64,000 bases of DNA, taken from contig NZ_BMTT01000010.1 of NCBI RefSeq assembly GCF_014649815.1, positions 62,001 through 126,000 on the forward strand. Reading direction: 5' to 3'. Under the pieces are notes generated by a model that was not told the origin of the DNA, searched no databases, and worked only from the letters and a program-made list of their open reading frames with translations. This DNA is from Streptomyces mutabilis. GTDB taxonomy: Bacteria; Actinomycetota; Actinomycetes; Streptomycetales; Streptomycetaceae. Position 1 is the first letter of the stretch. Each line of letters begins with the position of its first letter. Below, one piece after another: positions 1 through 8,456 of this stretch. The position numbers were made by a program, and so were the translations under genes.

Positions 1-788
1 ATCGTGGTGACGGCGCCGGCCGACGGGTCGACGGAGTGGACCACCGGGTCCGTCAGGTAGCGGCGGACCAGCCGGTCCACGTTGCGGTCCAGGGTGGCCG
101 AGAACAGCATCCGCTGCCCGTCCGGGCGCACCTGGTCGAGCAGGGCGGTGACCTGCGGCATGAAGCCCATGTCGGTCATCTGGTCGGCCTCGTCCAGGAC
201 GGTGATCGCCACGTCGTCCAGCCGGCAGTCGCCCCGGTCGATGAGGTCCTTGAGCCGGCCGGGCGTGGCGACGACGACCTCCGCGCCGGCCCGCAGCGCG
301 CCGGCCTGCCGGCCGATCGACATGCCGCCGACGACGGTCGCCGAGCGCAGGCCGAGGGCCCGGGCGTAGGGGGTGAGCGCGTCGGTGACCTGCTGGGCGA
401 GCTCCCGGGTGGGGACGAGGACGAGGCCGAGCGGCCGCTTGGGCTCGGCGCGCCGGCCCGCCGTACGGGCCAGCAGGGCGAGGCCGAACGCGAGCGTCTT
501 GCCCGACCCGGTGCGGCCACGGCCGAGCACGTCGCGGCCGGCCAAGGAGTTCGGCAGGGTCGCCGCCTGGATCGGGAACGGCTCGGTGACGCCCTCTGCG
601 CCGAGCGCGGCCAGCAGCCGGGCCGGCATGTCGAGTTCGGCGAACGATCCGACGGCGGGCAGTGCCGGTGTGACCGTTTTCGGCAGCGCGAACTCCCCCT
701 GCTGGGCGGCCGGCTGGCGGCCGGGTGTCTGGGTACGGCGGGGGCCGCCGCCGGAGCGTCGGCGGTCACTGGTGCGTACACGGTTCAT
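1..788 (-). CDS. DEAD-box ATP-dependent RNA helicase (partial, C-terminus beyond window)
   Basis: ATP-dependent RNA unwinding, probably in ribosome assembly or mRNA remodelling at low temperature. The ATG at 788 gives a basic, Gln/Pro-rich N-terminus, then a Q-motif region (FPIQAATLPNSLAGRDVL), Walker A (GRGRTGSGKT), motif Ia (VPTRELAQQV), motif Ib (ATPGRLKDLI), DEAD box (VLDEADQM) and motif III (SAT). The reading frame is open to base 1, so the second RecA-like domain lies outside. A purine-rich ribosome-binding site (AAGGAAGG) precedes the ATG, and an 8-bp inverted repeat lies just upstream of it. The cold-shock gene lies upstream on the same strand with a strong hairpin between them, which suggests coordinated cold-responsive expression; that part is inference. 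Confidence 0.93.
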   Translation of the reverse strand, partial: MNRVRTSDRRRSGGGPRRTQTPGRQPAAQQGEFALPKTVTPALPAVGSFAELDMPARLLAALGAEGVTEPFPIQAATLPNSLAGRDVLGRGRTGSGKTLAFGLALLARTAGRRAEPKRPLGLVLVPTRELAQQVTDALTPYARALGLRSATVVGGMSIGRQAGALRAGAEVVVATPGRLKDLIDRGDCRLDDVAITVLDEADQMTDMGFMPQVTALLDQVRPDGQRMLFSATLDRNVDRLVRRYLTDPVVHSVDPSAGAVTT

Positions 789-800
789 GGGGAACCTTCC

Positions 801-819
801 TTGATACGGCACGTATCAA
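801..819 (-). promoter_or_regulatory. Inverted repeat abutting the helicase ribosome-binding site
   Basis: TTGATACG-GCA-CGTATCAA is a perfect 8-bp inverted repeat (arms 801-808 and 812-819) immediately 5' of the helicase Shine-Dalgarno. In RNA it would form a small A/U-rich hairpin next to the ribosome-binding site. In DNA it could be an operator. The position suggests translational or transcriptional control, but its function is not known from sequence. Confidence 0.5.
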
Positions 820-930
820 GGGAGTCCCGCAGCGAGGAACCGCGCGGTGAATCGCAAGAACGAGCCGACCTCGGCCGCTGTCGGCGCATTGCTTCACGCG
901 GACGCGGACCGGGAAACGAGAAATGAGAAA

Positions 931-980
931 CGAAACGCGACGGAGAGAAGCGAAACGCGGAGAAGTCAAAACGAAACGCG
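931..980 (-). repeat. Three 9-bp repeats at about 20-bp spacing in the helicase leader
   Basis: CGAAACGCG occurs at 931-939, 951-959 and 972-980 (CGCGTTTCG on the gene strand), with a weaker related copy near 912. The spacing of 20-21 bp is close to two helical turns. The region is A/G-rich on the plus strand and unlike its surroundings. It lies between the cold-shock gene terminator and the helicase, so it is likely promoter or 5'-leader sequence. Confidence 0.55.
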
Positions 981-983
981 AGC

Positions 984-1011
984 GGGGCCCGCACCCCACG
1001 GTGCGGGCCCC
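984..1011 (-). terminator. Hairpin terminator or attenuator after the cold-shock gene
   Basis: A perfect 12-bp stem (984-995 with 1000-1011) with a CCAC loop lies 24 bp beyond the cold-shock stop codon. There is no T-run, as is common for Streptomyces terminators. Read-through would continue into the helicase leader. Confidence 0.75.
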
Positions 1012-1034
1012 GGCTGCGAGGTGATGCGAGCGCG

Positions 1035-1238
1035 TCAGGCGACAACGATGTTCTCGGCCGTCGGGCCCTTCTGGCCCTGCGCGATGTCGAACGTCACCTT
1101 CTGGCCCTCGAGCAGCTCACGGAAGCCCTGGGCGGCGATGTTCGAGTAGTGGGCGAAGACGTCGGGGCCGCCGCCGTCCTGCTCGATGAAGCCGAAGCCC
1201 TTTTCCGAGTTGAACCACTTTACGGTGCCGGAAGCCAT
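1035..1238 (-). CDS. Cold-shock protein, CspA family
   Basis: A 67-residue single cold-shock domain (OB fold) that binds single-stranded RNA/DNA and acts as an RNA chaperone in the cytoplasm. It starts [17 protein letters not shown]. The RNP1 motif KGFGFI and the RNP2-like VFAHYS are both intact, and the length is typical. The ATG at 1238 is chosen because GAAGGAGAAAAC sits directly before it; the frame is open further upstream but that part is not protein-like. A strong hairpin follows the gene, and the DEAD-box helicase lies downstream on the same strand, a common functional pairing in cold adaptation. Confidence 0.97.
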   Translation of the reverse strand: MASGTVKWFNSEKGFGFIEQDGGGPDVFAHYSNIAAQGFRELLEGQKVTFDIAQGQKGPTAENIVVA

Positions 1239-1580
1239 GTTTTCTCCTTCGGGACGGTGCTCGGAGTTCACCCTGTGCGAACTCCGGTCGCCGTGATGAT
1301 CACCCCGTCGGATAAAACCTTCAGGCAACCACAACTGCAACTTCCTACGACAGTAGCACGCCAGGTTCCCCGAGGTGCCGGAAAAGAGCCGGTTCGACCG
1401 GCCGGTCGGGGAATATTCTCAGCCGCTCCCGGACCGACCTGCGAGGACGGCGCCCCACCCCCGGACCTGGGCGGTGACGTCCTTCACTGCCTCGGGGGGA
1501 GGCCGGGGCGGCCGGGGCTGCGCGGACCCGTCAGTTCTCGAGAAGCGCCGGCTGCCCGGCCGCCCATACCGTCGGACGCC
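1239..1580. other. Intergenic region upstream of the cold-shock gene
   Basis: This stretch holds the long 5' leader and promoter region of the cold-shock gene (minus strand) and the upstream region of the glyoxalase-fold gene (plus strand). Open frames cross it but none has family-like protein sequence. Cold-shock genes often have long regulatory leaders; I see no named motif here. Confidence 0.5.
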
Positions 1581-2204
1581 ATGAACGCCATCGACGCCAT
1601 CACCCTGGAAGTGGCCGACCCCGAGGCCGCCGCCCGTTTCTACTCCACCGCCTTCGGACTGGACACGTCGAGGGTGCGCCTGCGCGCCTGTGAGACCCCC
1701 ACGTCCGGCTTCCGCGGTTTCACGCTCTCGCTCGTGGTGTCCCAGCCGGGCGACGTCGACGCGCTCTTCACCGCCGCCGTCGACGCGGGCGCCACCGTCG
1801 TCAAGCCGGCCGCCAAGTCGCTGTGGGGCTACGGCGGCGTGGTGCAGGCGCCCGACGGCGCGATCTGGCAGCTCGCGACCTCCGAGAAAAAGGACACCGG
1901 CCCGGTCACCCGGGACTTCGACGAACTCGTGCTGCTGCTGGGCGTCGAGGACGTGAAGGCCAGCAAGCGGTTCTACGCCGAGCAGGGCCTCGCCGTCGTC
2001 AAGAGCTTCGGCGGCAAGTACGTCGAGTTCGACACCGGCTCCGGCGCCGTCAAGCTGTCCCTGTACAAGCGTCGCGGCCTAGCCAAGGTCGCCGGTGTCC
2101 CGGCCGACGGCACCGGGTCGCACCGACTCGTGCTCTCGGGCGCCTCCCGCCCGTTCAGCGACCCCGACGGATTCGTCTGGGAGACCGAACCCGCCAGGAC
2201 GTGA
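1581..2204 (+). CDS. VOC/glyoxalase-fold protein (two repeats)
   Basis: A 207-residue protein of the vicinal-oxygen-chelate superfamily, built of two beta-alpha-beta-beta-beta repeats: residues about 1-95 (MNAIDAITLEVADPEAAARF, closing in DGAIWQLA) and about 110-205 (DELVLLLGVEDVKASKRF, closing in DPDGFVWE). Such proteins bind metal or act as lyases, dioxygenases or resistance proteins; the substrate cannot be read from sequence. The ATG at 1581 begins the first repeat, and the open frame upstream is unrelated. It is a single gene with no operon partner. Confidence 0.85.
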   Translation: MNAIDAITLEVADPEAAARFYSTAFGLDTSRVRLRACETPTSGFRGFTLSLVVSQPGDVDALFTAAVDAGATVVKPAAKSLWGYGGVVQAPDGAIWQLATSEKKDTGPVTRDFDELVLLLGVEDVKASKRFYAEQGLAVVKSFGGKYVEFDTGSGAVKLSLYKRRGLAKVAGVPADGTGSHRLVLSGASRPFSDPDGFVWETEPART

Positions 2205-2368
2205 CCGGTCGGAACCCGTTCTGTCACCTTCCCGTCTTCTTCTGTCGGCGGGCCCGTACATTTCCCTTCGACAGGAAGACGACCAGCCCCAGCTCACCGC
2301 CCGTCGTTTTCGCCGGATCCCTTGCTATTGAGTGCATTTCGTAGCAAACAGAATAAAGATTGAGATAC

Positions 2369-3781
2369 ATGCCACCGCGGGTGTTTTCACGAATATGCCG
2401 CCGACCACGGGCGAGACTCTGGGCCGTGGCGGGTGTGGCGGCCCTCGCATTCATGGTCGTGCTGGAGATCGCCGCGCGTCGCTACGGCGAGCCGGGGCCG
2501 CTCACCGATCAGGCGAGAGAGGCGATATTCGCCCCCGCGTCGGGACCGCTGCTGTACGCGGGTCTGGCGTTGACGACGGTGGTACTCACCTGGCGGCAGC
2601 GGTTTGTCGCGGCCGGCGCCGCGGTCGGCATCGACGTCGCCTTCACTCTGGTGCGGTGGGCGGCCGGGGCGCGGGTGACCGAGGGGCACGCGTTCGGCAA
2701 CGGCGCGCTGTGGGCGATCCTGGGCTGCGCGGTCGTCGCCCTCACGCGCCGCACCGGCGCGGACCGCGTCCTGCTGCTGAAGGGCGTCGGGCTGGGCCTG
2801 CTGCTGGTGGCCGGCCGCAAGACCGGCGACGCCTGGCTGCTGATCACCTCCAAGACCCGCCCGGCGGTGCTCGACCAGTACGTGGCCACCGCCGACCACG
2901 CGCTCGGCAGCCCGTCGTGGGTGATGGGGCGCCTGGTCGAGGCCACCGCACCGGTCGGCCCGCACGTCCTCGACTGGGTCTACGCCCAGCTCGCGGTGGC
3001 CGCGGCCGTGGCCGCCCTGTACCAGCTGCGCGACGTCGCCGCCGAGCGCCGCTTCCCGCGCCACCACCTGGTGCGGACCTTCCTGCTGATCGGCCTGCTC
3101 GGGCCGGCCGTCTACATGATCTACCCGGTGGTCGGACCGGTCTTCCTCTACGGCACCGGCGCCTTCGGCACCGGCGGGGCCGAGTGGGCGGTGGCTGACA
3201 TCTGGCCGGACGTCCTGCCGCCGCTCGGCCCGCCCCACCCGGTGACGTACGACGGGGTCACGCCCCGCAACTGCATGCCCAGCCTGCACACGGCGTGGGC
3301 CGTCGCGATCTTCATCCACACCCGCCGGAGCCCGCGCTTCCTGCGCTACGCAGGAACGTTTTGGCTGGTCGCCACGCTCACCGCGACTCTCGGGTTCGGC
3401 TACCACTACGGTATCGACCTCGTCGCCGGCGTGGTCTTCGCGGTCACGATCGAGGCGGCACTGCGCTCGTACGACCGCGGCTGGGACCGGTCGGGGATCC
3501 GGCTGGTCGCTCACGGGGTGGTGGTGTTCGCGGCGGTCCTGGCGGCGTCCCGCTACCTGTCCCTGGAGATGGCCCGCCACCCGTGGTTGTCCGGACCGCT
3601 GCTCCTCCTCGCCATGGCCTCGGTGATCCACGGCTACGTGCGGACCACCAGGCGGTGGGAGCCCAGGACGGCGGCGGTGCCGCGACAGGCCGAAGCACAG
3701 CTCGAACCGGCCTTGAGCCCGCCTGCTCAGCGGGCCGCCCCCGCGAAGTCGTACACCGCCCAGTCCACGACCGGGCGGTAA
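2369..3781 (+). CDS. PAP2-superfamily integral membrane phosphatase/transferase
   Basis: A 470-residue polytopic membrane protein with about ten hydrophobic segments. The catalytic PAP2 signature is in the second half: CMPSLHTAWAV (about residues 303-313) and FGYHYGIDLVAG (about 343-354), supplying the two His and the Asp typical of lipid phosphatases and Aur1/Ipt1-like inositolphosphotransferases. It probably acts on a lipid phosphate at the outer face of the membrane. A TTG at 2360 or the ATG at 2369 may start it; neither has a strong ribosome-binding site. The upstream 40 bp are unusually AT-rich and may be the promoter. The 3' end overlaps the convergent acetyltransferase gene by 55 bp. 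Confidence 0.85.
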   Translation: MPPRVFSRICRRPRARLWAVAGVAALAFMVVLEIAARRYGEPGPLTDQAREAIFAPASGPLLYAGLALTTVVLTWRQRFVAAGAAVGIDVAFTLVRWAAGARVTEGHAFGNGALWAILGCAVVALTRRTGADRVLLLKGVGLGLLLVAGRKTGDAWLLITSKTRPAVLDQYVATADHALGSPSWVMGRLVEATAPVGPHVLDWVYAQLAVAAAVAALYQLRDVAAERRFPRHHLVRTFLLIGLLGPAVYMIYPVVGPVFLYGTGAFGTGGAEWAVADIWPDVLPPLGPPHPVTYDGVTPRNCMPSLHTAWAVAIFIHTRRSPRFLRYAGTFWLVATLTATLGFGYHYGIDLVAGVVFAVTIEAALRSYDRGWDRSGIRLVAHGVVVFAAVLAASRYLSLEMARHPWLSGPLLLLAMASVIHGYVRTTRRWEPRTAAVPRQAEAQLEPALSPPAQRAAPAKSYTAQSTTGR

Positions 3782-4596
3782 CCGAGGCGCCGGTACAGGG
3801 CGTTGCTGGTCGGATCGGCCGCGTTCGTGTACAGCACGACCTCCTGGGCGCCGGCGGCCCGCGCGGCCCGGCTGACCTCGGCCGTCACGGCACCCGCGTA
3901 ACCGCGGCCGCGCAAGGGGGCCGGGGTGTGGACGGGGTCCACCTGGACCACCCCGGCGATCATCGGGTTGGCGCCGGCCATGGAGACGGGAGTGCCGTCC
4001 GGCGTCTCCCAGAAGGTGTAGCTCTTGTCGGCGAACCGGGTGCCGGCCCAGGTGTCGGCGTCGACGGTGACGGCTTCCCCCACGTCCGCGGCGAACTCGG
4101 CGCACCAGCGCATGAGGTGCTCACGGTCCTCCTCGTCCACGACCCGGGCCCGGCCCGCGGCAAGGGGCAGCGGCGGGGTGAGCGTGCCGAGGCGGTGCAG
4201 ACGGAGCCGTACGCGCAGTGCGGGCGTGGCCCCCGTGCGGCGCTGCCACGCCTCGGCGAACGCGGCGGCGGTACGGTCCTCCGCGCTGACGTGGGGGAGA
4301 CGGTGGCCGAGGTCGGCCAGGTGTGCGGCGAGGGCCTCGGCCTGCCTCGGGGTGAGGGGGGTCGGGGCCAGGCCGTGGGAGGGGAGGCGTTGGAAGGCTG
4401 CGCGGACCTCGCCTGCGTTCTCCAGCCGGCCGAAGAGAGGGGCCTCGGGGCCGTACGCGGCCGCCCCGCGTGCCCGCAGCCTCATGATCGCCGTCAGCGC
4501 CGCGATGTGCGGGACGGGGCGCGAGCACAGGAAGCCCCCGGCGCGGGCGAGGAAGTCATCGACGTCTTCGGTGAGTTGCCAGTCGTCCGGGCGCAT
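3727..4596 (-). CDS. GNAT-family N-acetyltransferase
   Basis: A 289-residue protein whose C-terminal part is a GNAT domain. It shows VVQVDPVHTPAPLRGRGYAG, the acetyl-CoA pyrophosphate-binding loop (R/Q-x-x-G-x-G/A), then VVLYTNAADPTSNALYRRLG, the classic last strand and helix. The N-terminal half (about 1-140) is a divergent GNAT-like or linker domain, giving the length of FR47-type or tandem GNAT proteins. The ATG at 4596 has GGAGA upstream; a GTG at 4617 is possible. The acetylated substrate is unknown. Its 3' end overlaps the convergent PAP2 gene. Confidence 0.87.
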   Translation of the reverse strand: MRPDDWQLTEDVDDFLARAGGFLCSRPVPHIAALTAIMRLRARGAAAYGPEAPLFGRLENAGEVRAAFQRLPSHGLAPTPLTPRQAEALAAHLADLGHRLPHVSAEDRTAAAFAEAWQRRTGATPALRVRLRLHRLGTLTPPLPLAAGRARVVDEEDREHLMRWCAEFAADVGEAVTVDADTWAGTRFADKSYTFWETPDGTPVSMAGANPMIAGVVQVDPVHTPAPLRGRGYAGAVTAEVSRAARAAGAQEVVLYTNAADPTSNALYRRLGYRPVVDWAVYDFAGAAR

Positions 4597-4648
4597 GCCC
4601 CATGATCTCCGGCCCACCCGGTCACCGGGAAGAGGCCCCGTCCGGAAG

Positions 4649-4673
4649 AGGCCGGCCCGGAAGGGGCCGGCCT
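4649..4673 (-). terminator. Hairpin terminator after the TerD operon
   Basis: A 10-bp perfect stem (4649-4658 with 4664-4673) with a 5-nt loop lies just beyond the stop codon of the distal TerD gene. Confidence 0.65.
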
Positions 4674-4687
4674 CCCCGCGCCCCGCA

Positions 4688-5272
4688 CTACTTGCTGACG
4701 GCGAACCGCATCAGGGCGTGCTCGTCGCCCTGCTTGATCTTCCCGGTCTCGTTGACGACCTCCAGCTTCCAGACGCCGCCCACCCGCACGGCCTTGGCCA
4801 CGGCGCAGGCGTTGTCCTGGCTGAGCAGGCTGGGCCAGATGTCGGCGACCTGCTGTGTGCTGCCCCCGGTCGCGTCGTACACCTTGAAGCTGATGTTGCG
4901 GGCCTTCTGGAAGGCGCTGCCCTTCTTGTAGGCGGCGGCGACGAACACGATCGACGTGATGGGTGCGGGCAGGCCGGCGAACTCGACCGTCACCGTCTCG
5001 TCGTCCCCGTCCCCGTGCCCGGTCTGGTTGTCGCCGCTGTGGAGGAGCGACCCGTTGCCCATCGGGTCGAGGGAGTCCAGGCCGGCGAGACGCACCGGGT
5101 CCCCGCCCTGCATGGCGACGGCGATCAGGTCGAGGTCGGTGCCGGTCTTGCGGCGGAGCTTGCCGAGCACCCCGCCGCTGCTGCCGGCGGTCGGGTCCCA
5201 GGAGACGCCGATGGACAGGTGGGTCACTCCGTCCAGGTCCGCGGGGCCGTCTTCCTTGGTCAGCGTGATCAT
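4688..5272 (-). CDS. TerD-family stress/tellurium resistance protein (distal)
   Basis: A 194-residue TerD-domain protein. TerD proteins are calcium-binding cytoplasmic or membrane-associated proteins linked to tellurite, oxidative and phage stress and, in Streptomyces, to differentiation. Visible marks are the N-terminal MITLTKEDGPADLDGVTHLS strand, the acidic turn NQTGHGDGDDETVTV (the Ca-binding stretch NxTGxGDGDDE) and a domain-closing ALMRFAVS. It diverges at both ends from its neighbour. It lies 24 bp downstream of the other terD copy and is probably co-transcribed with it from the GlsB promoter. Confidence 0.93.
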   Translation of the reverse strand: MITLTKEDGPADLDGVTHLSIGVSWDPTAGSSGGVLGKLRRKTGTDLDLIAVAMQGGDPVRLAGLDSLDPMGNGSLLHSGDNQTGHGDGDDETVTVEFAGLPAPITSIVFVAAAYKKGSAFQKARNISFKVYDATGGSTQQVADIWPSLLSQDNACAVAKAVRVGGVWKLEVVNETGKIKQGDEHALMRFAVSK

Positions 5273-5296
5273 GTGCGCTTCTTCCTTGCTGTCGTG

Positions 5297-5872
5297 TCAG
5301 ACGTTGACGCCGAAGTCGGCGGCGATACCGGCCAGCCCGGAGGCGTAGCCCTGTCCGACGGCCCGGAACTTCCATTCGGCGCCGTGCCGGTAGAGCTCGC
5401 CGAAGACCATGGCGGTCTCGGTCGAGGCGTCCTCGGAGAGGTCGTAGCGGGCGATCTCCCGGTGATCCGCCTGGTTGACGACCCGGATGAAGGCGTTGCG
5501 GACCTGGCCGAAGCTCTGGCCGCGGTTGTTCGCGTCGTGGATGGAGACCGGGAAGACGATCCGGTCGACCTCGGCGGGTACGGCGGTCAGGTTCACCTTG
5601 ACGGCCTCGTCGTCGCCCTCGCCCTCCCCGGTGAGGTTGTCGCCGGTGTGCTCGACCGAACCGTCCGGGCTGGTCAGGTTGTTGTAGAAGACGAAGTGCC
5701 CGTCCGAGAGGACCTTGCCGGAGGCATCGAGGAGCAGCGCCGAGGCGTCCAGGTCGTAGTCGGTACCGGTCGTGGTGCGCACGTCCCAGCCCAGACCGAC
5801 CAGTACGGCGGTCAGGCCCGGCGCCTCCTTGCTCAGCGAGACGTTGCCGCCCTTGGCCAGGGAGACTCCCAT
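5297..5872 (-). CDS. TerD-family stress/tellurium resistance protein (canonical)
   Basis: A 191-residue protein of canonical TerD length, starting [20 protein letters not shown]. It contains [19 protein letters not shown], the Ca-binding acidic stretch [15 protein letters not shown], and the closing segment [20 protein letters not shown] and [11 protein letters not shown]. The ATG at 5872 is followed by the family-typical N-terminus; the long upstream extension of the frame is not protein-like. It is the middle gene of a GlsB-TerD-TerD operon with short gaps. The operon promoter carries the CTTCTACA-N4-TGTAGAAG palindrome, so it is a candidate member of the regulon proposed in this window. 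Confidence 0.96.
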   Translation of the reverse strand: MGVSLAKGGNVSLSKEAPGLTAVLVGLGWDVRTTTGTDYDLDASALLLDASGKVLSDGHFVFYNNLTSPDGSVEHTGDNLTGEGEGDDEAVKVNLTAVPAEVDRIVFPVSIHDANNRGQSFGQVRNAFIRVVNQADHREIARYDLSEDASTETAMVFGELYRHGAEWKFRAVGQGYASGLAGIAADFGVNV

Positions 5873-5928
5873 TGCGTACTCCTTCTCGATGTCTGCGTCG
5901 TGACAGAGGGGCTCGGCGGTCGGGCCGG

Positions 5929-6195
5929 TCAGCGGCGGGAATTGCCGAACAGCAGGCGGTAGCCGACCAGCAGCACGAGGGCGCCGACGACGGCGGACCC
6001 CCACGTCGCGGCGTCGAAGAACTCCCGCTGCACCGGGCGGTCGAGGAACGCGGCCGACAGCCAGCCGCCCAGGAAGGCGCCGGCGATGCCGATCACCGTC
6101 GTGCCGACACAACCGCCGGGGTCCCGTCCGGGCAGGATCGCCTTGGCGATCGCTCCGGCGAGGAGTCCCAGTACCAGCCAGGCGATGACACCCAT
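5929..6195 (-). CDS. GlsB/YeaQ/YmgE-family stress membrane protein
   Basis: An 88-residue small integral membrane protein (transglycosylase-associated family) with three hydrophobic segments separated by Gly-rich turns. Family signatures are [19 protein letters not shown] and [13 protein letters not shown]. Family members are induced by general and envelope stress; their biochemical role is not settled. The ATG at 6195 is preferred because AAGGGAG lies upstream; a GTG at 6216 lacks one. It is the first gene of the operon with two terD genes, and a perfect 8-bp-arm palindrome lies about 75 bp upstream. A paralogue occurs at 17079-17342. Confidence 0.92.
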   Translation of the reverse strand: MGVIAWLVLGLLAGAIAKAILPGRDPGGCVGTTVIGIAGAFLGGWLSAAFLDRPVQREFFDAATWGSAVVGALVLLVGYRLLFGNSRR

Positions 6196-6703
6196 CGTTC
6201 CGGTGCTCCCTTCCACTGCTCTGTCCGTGTGTTCCGCCCGCGCGGGGCCGGTCCGTGTCCGGACAGCTTAGCTTCTACAGAAATGTAGAAGTCGGGGTGG
6301 TGGCGGAAAGGCGGATCGACGGGCAGGGCCCATCCGGAACAGGGGGCGGTGCGTCCGGTCACCGTCCAGGTCGTGACCCAGCGGATCACGGACCCGGCGC
6401 TCCGTGACGTGCACGAGCAGTCGAGCCAGTACGGCCGCCGCCATGATCACACGACCAGGGTGCCGGGGTGGGGCGTCGGGTCTCCCCGGCAGGCGGCGCG
6501 CGCGGGCCGTCGTCGCACACGGCCCCTGCCGCTCTCACCCGCCGGGCGGCACCGGAACACCCCGCCCGGGCCCGACGGGGGAAATGCCGGGACGCGGAGG
6601 CATTCGCCCCGTGATAACGGAAGAAACCACTTTCGATGTATCTGTCTGCCCGGCGCTCCGGGAGGTACTTTGGTGGAGAAGGCCCCTGAAGGAGGGCGAT
6701 TCG
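6196..6703. other. Divergent promoter region between glsB and nfeD genes
   Basis: About 500 bp without a convincing gene. It holds the CTACA palindrome (6272-6291) on the glsB side. On the nfeD side there is a less GC-rich stretch (6600-6665) that probably contains the nfeD promoter. Several open frames cross it but have the composition of frame shadows. Confidence 0.5.
6272..6291 (-). promoter_or_regulatory. BlaI/CopY-like palindrome, site 1 (glsB-terD-terD)
   Basis: CTTCTACA (6272-6279), GAAA spacer, TGTAGAAG (6284-6291): a perfect 8-bp inverted repeat. It lies 77 bp upstream of the GlsB start and is the best-conserved copy of a motif also seen at 19241, 22801 and 25581. The CTACA/TGTAG half-site resembles those of BlaI/CopY-type repressors, but the spacer is 4 nt rather than 2. 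Confidence 0.6.
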
Positions 6704-7141
6704 ATGCCGTGGTTCGTATGGCTGCTCGCCGCCGCGGCGCTGGGTGCCGCGGAGTTCCTCACCCTGACGCTGGTCCTCGGTCTGCTGGCCGGCGCCGCGC
6801 TGGTCGCCGCGGTGGTCGCCGGGCTCGGCGTCGGCCTTCTCGGCCAATTCGTGGCACTCGCCGTGGCGGCGGTGGCGGGCCTCGTCATCGTCCGGCCCGT
6901 CGCACTGCGCCACATGACCCAGCAACCCCTCACCCGCGAGGGCAGCGACGCGCTGATAGGCAAGCGGGCCGAGGTCATGCAGGAGGTCACCGCGACCCAC
7001 GGCCTGATCAAACTCTCCGGCGAGGAGTGGTCCGCCCGCGCCTTCGACGAGAGCCTGGTGATCCCGGTGGGAGCGCTGGTGGACGTCATGGAGATCGAGG
7101 GGGCGACGGCCGTGGTCTACCCCCGCGAACTCCTGCCGTGA
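6704..7141 (+). CDS. NfeD-family membrane protein
   Basis: A 145-residue short NfeD (DUF107) protein. Two or three transmembrane segments occupy residues about 1-75 (MPWFVWLLAAAALGAAEFLT, then LGLLAGAALVAAVVAGLGVG), followed by an OB-fold domain (GKRAEVMQEV to VVYPRELLP). NfeD proteins work with SPFH/stomatin partners at the membrane, where they are thought to organise or proteolytically tune membrane microdomains. GAAGGAGGG lies 7 bp before the ATG at 6704. The SPFH gene follows after 83 bp, the usual gene pair. Confidence 0.93.
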   Translation: MPWFVWLLAAAALGAAEFLTLTLVLGLLAGAALVAAVVAGLGVGLLGQFVALAVAAVAGLVIVRPVALRHMTQQPLTREGSDALIGKRAEVMQEVTATHGLIKLSGEEWSARAFDESLVIPVGALVDVMEIEGATAVVYPRELLP

Positions 7142-7224
7142 ATCCTTGAACCCGTGAAGCCATGAAGCCGCGACGTCCTGAACGACCGTGAACTGCTGAA
7201 AACGGAGCGAGCAACGGAGGCACT

Positions 7225-8346
7225 GTGGATCCGCTTGTCATCCCCATCCTCGTGGCGGCCCTGGTCGTCGTCTTCCTCGTGGCCTCCACCGTGCGGATCG
7301 TTCCGCAGGCGCGCCGCTACAACGTCGAGCGGTTCGGCCGCTACCGGCGGACGCTGCAGCCCGGCCTGAATCTGGTCGTGCCGGTGGCGGACCGCATCAA
7401 CACCAAGCTCGACGTGCGCGAACAGGTCTACTCGTCCGACCCCCGGCCGGTGATCACCGAGGACAACCTCGTGGTGAACATCGACACGGTGCTCTACTAC
7501 CAGATCACCGACCCGCGCGCGGCGGCCTACGAGGTCGCCGACTACCTCCAGGCGATCGACCAGCTCACCGTGACGACGTTGCGCAACGTCATCGGCAGCA
7601 TGGACCTGGAGGAGACGCTCACCTCGCGCGAGGAGATCAACTCCCGGCTGCGAGCCGTACTCGACGATGCCACCGGCAAGTGGGGCATCCGGGTCAACCG
7701 CGTCGAGATCAAGGCCATCGACCCACCGCACACCATCAAGGAGGCGATGGAGAAGCAGATGCGCGCCGAGCGCGACAAGCGCGCGGCCATCCTGCACGCG
7801 GAAGGGGAGCGGCAGGCCAAGATCCTCACCGCCGAGGGCACGCGGCAGAAGGACATCCTGGAGGCCCAGGGCACGCAGCAGGCCATGATCCTGCGGGCGG
7901 ACGGCGAGGCCAAGGCGGTGGAACTCGTCTTCCAGGCCGTCCACCGCAACAACGCCGACCCGAAGGTGCTGGCATACAAGTACCTGGAGACGCTCCCGCA
8001 CCTGGCGAACAGCGACAACAACACGTTCTGGGTGATCCCGGGCGAGCTGACCGAGGCGGTCCGGACCGTCACCCACGCGTTCGGCGACCAGTCGGCGGCG
8101 GGCCCGCCGAAGCCGGTGCCGGCGGAGGAGGAAGCCACCGCCGACGCCACCGACACCTCCGACACGGTGGCCGGAACGGGGACGCCGCAACTCGGCGCGG
8201 CGGGCCGTGCCGTTTCCCTCGACGCCGTCACGGCCGCCGACGAGGCCGGGAAACAGGCCGCCGCCGCGGTGCACGACGCCAAGGCGGAAGCGGAGGCGGC
8301 ACAGTCGACCCAGAATCCCCGCCGGGGGCGGACGTCCGGCGAATGA
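7225..8346 (+). CDS. SPFH/Band-7 (stomatin/prohibitin-like) membrane protein
   Basis: A 373-residue protein with one N-terminal membrane anchor (about 3-22), an SPFH domain (about 24-190: VRIVPQARRYNVERFGRY, DVREQVYSSDPRPVITEDN, DNLVVNIDTVLYYQITDP) and a charged coiled-coil (about 175-240) rich in AEGERQAKIL-type repeats. An acidic Ala-rich tail of about 80 residues is not conserved in the family. It scaffolds membrane microdomains and partners the NfeD protein just upstream. The GTG start at 7225 follows CGGAGG with 4-bp spacing. Confidence 0.95.
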   Translation: MDPLVIPILVAALVVVFLVASTVRIVPQARRYNVERFGRYRRTLQPGLNLVVPVADRINTKLDVREQVYSSDPRPVITEDNLVVNIDTVLYYQITDPRAAAYEVADYLQAIDQLTVTTLRNVIGSMDLEETLTSREEINSRLRAVLDDATGKWGIRVNRVEIKAIDPPHTIKEAMEKQMRAERDKRAAILHAEGERQAKILTAEGTRQKDILEAQGTQQAMILRADGEAKAVELVFQAVHRNNADPKVLAYKYLETLPHLANSDNNTFWVIPGELTEAVRTVTHAFGDQSAAGPPKPVPAEEEATADATDTSDTVAGTGTPQLGAAGRAVSLDAVTAADEAGKQAAAAVHDAKAEAEAAQSTQNPRRGRTSGE

Positions 8347-8456
8347 GCCGAACCGGGCCGAGCCATGTCGTCCGCGCCACGTTGGTCCCGTCGCAGGAGC
8401 GATGACCGGGAGACCGCCGCCGCGTCGTCGTCATCGAGGTGCCACCCGTGCGCGCA

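Noticed and set aside
1149-1580. N-terminal extension of the glyoxalase-fold protein
   Set aside because: The frame is open but overlaps the cold-shock gene antisense and lacks domain similarity; the domain begins at ATG 1581.
2387-4105. 572-codon minus-strand frame across the PAP2 gene
   Set aside because: Arg/Gly/Gln-rich translation without domain features, opposite a clear PAP2 enzyme.
4688-6195. Complete tellurite-resistance (ter) operon
   Set aside because: Only TerD-type genes are here and a TerB-like gene is 15 kb away. TerC, TerA, TerE and the associated biosynthetic genes are missing.
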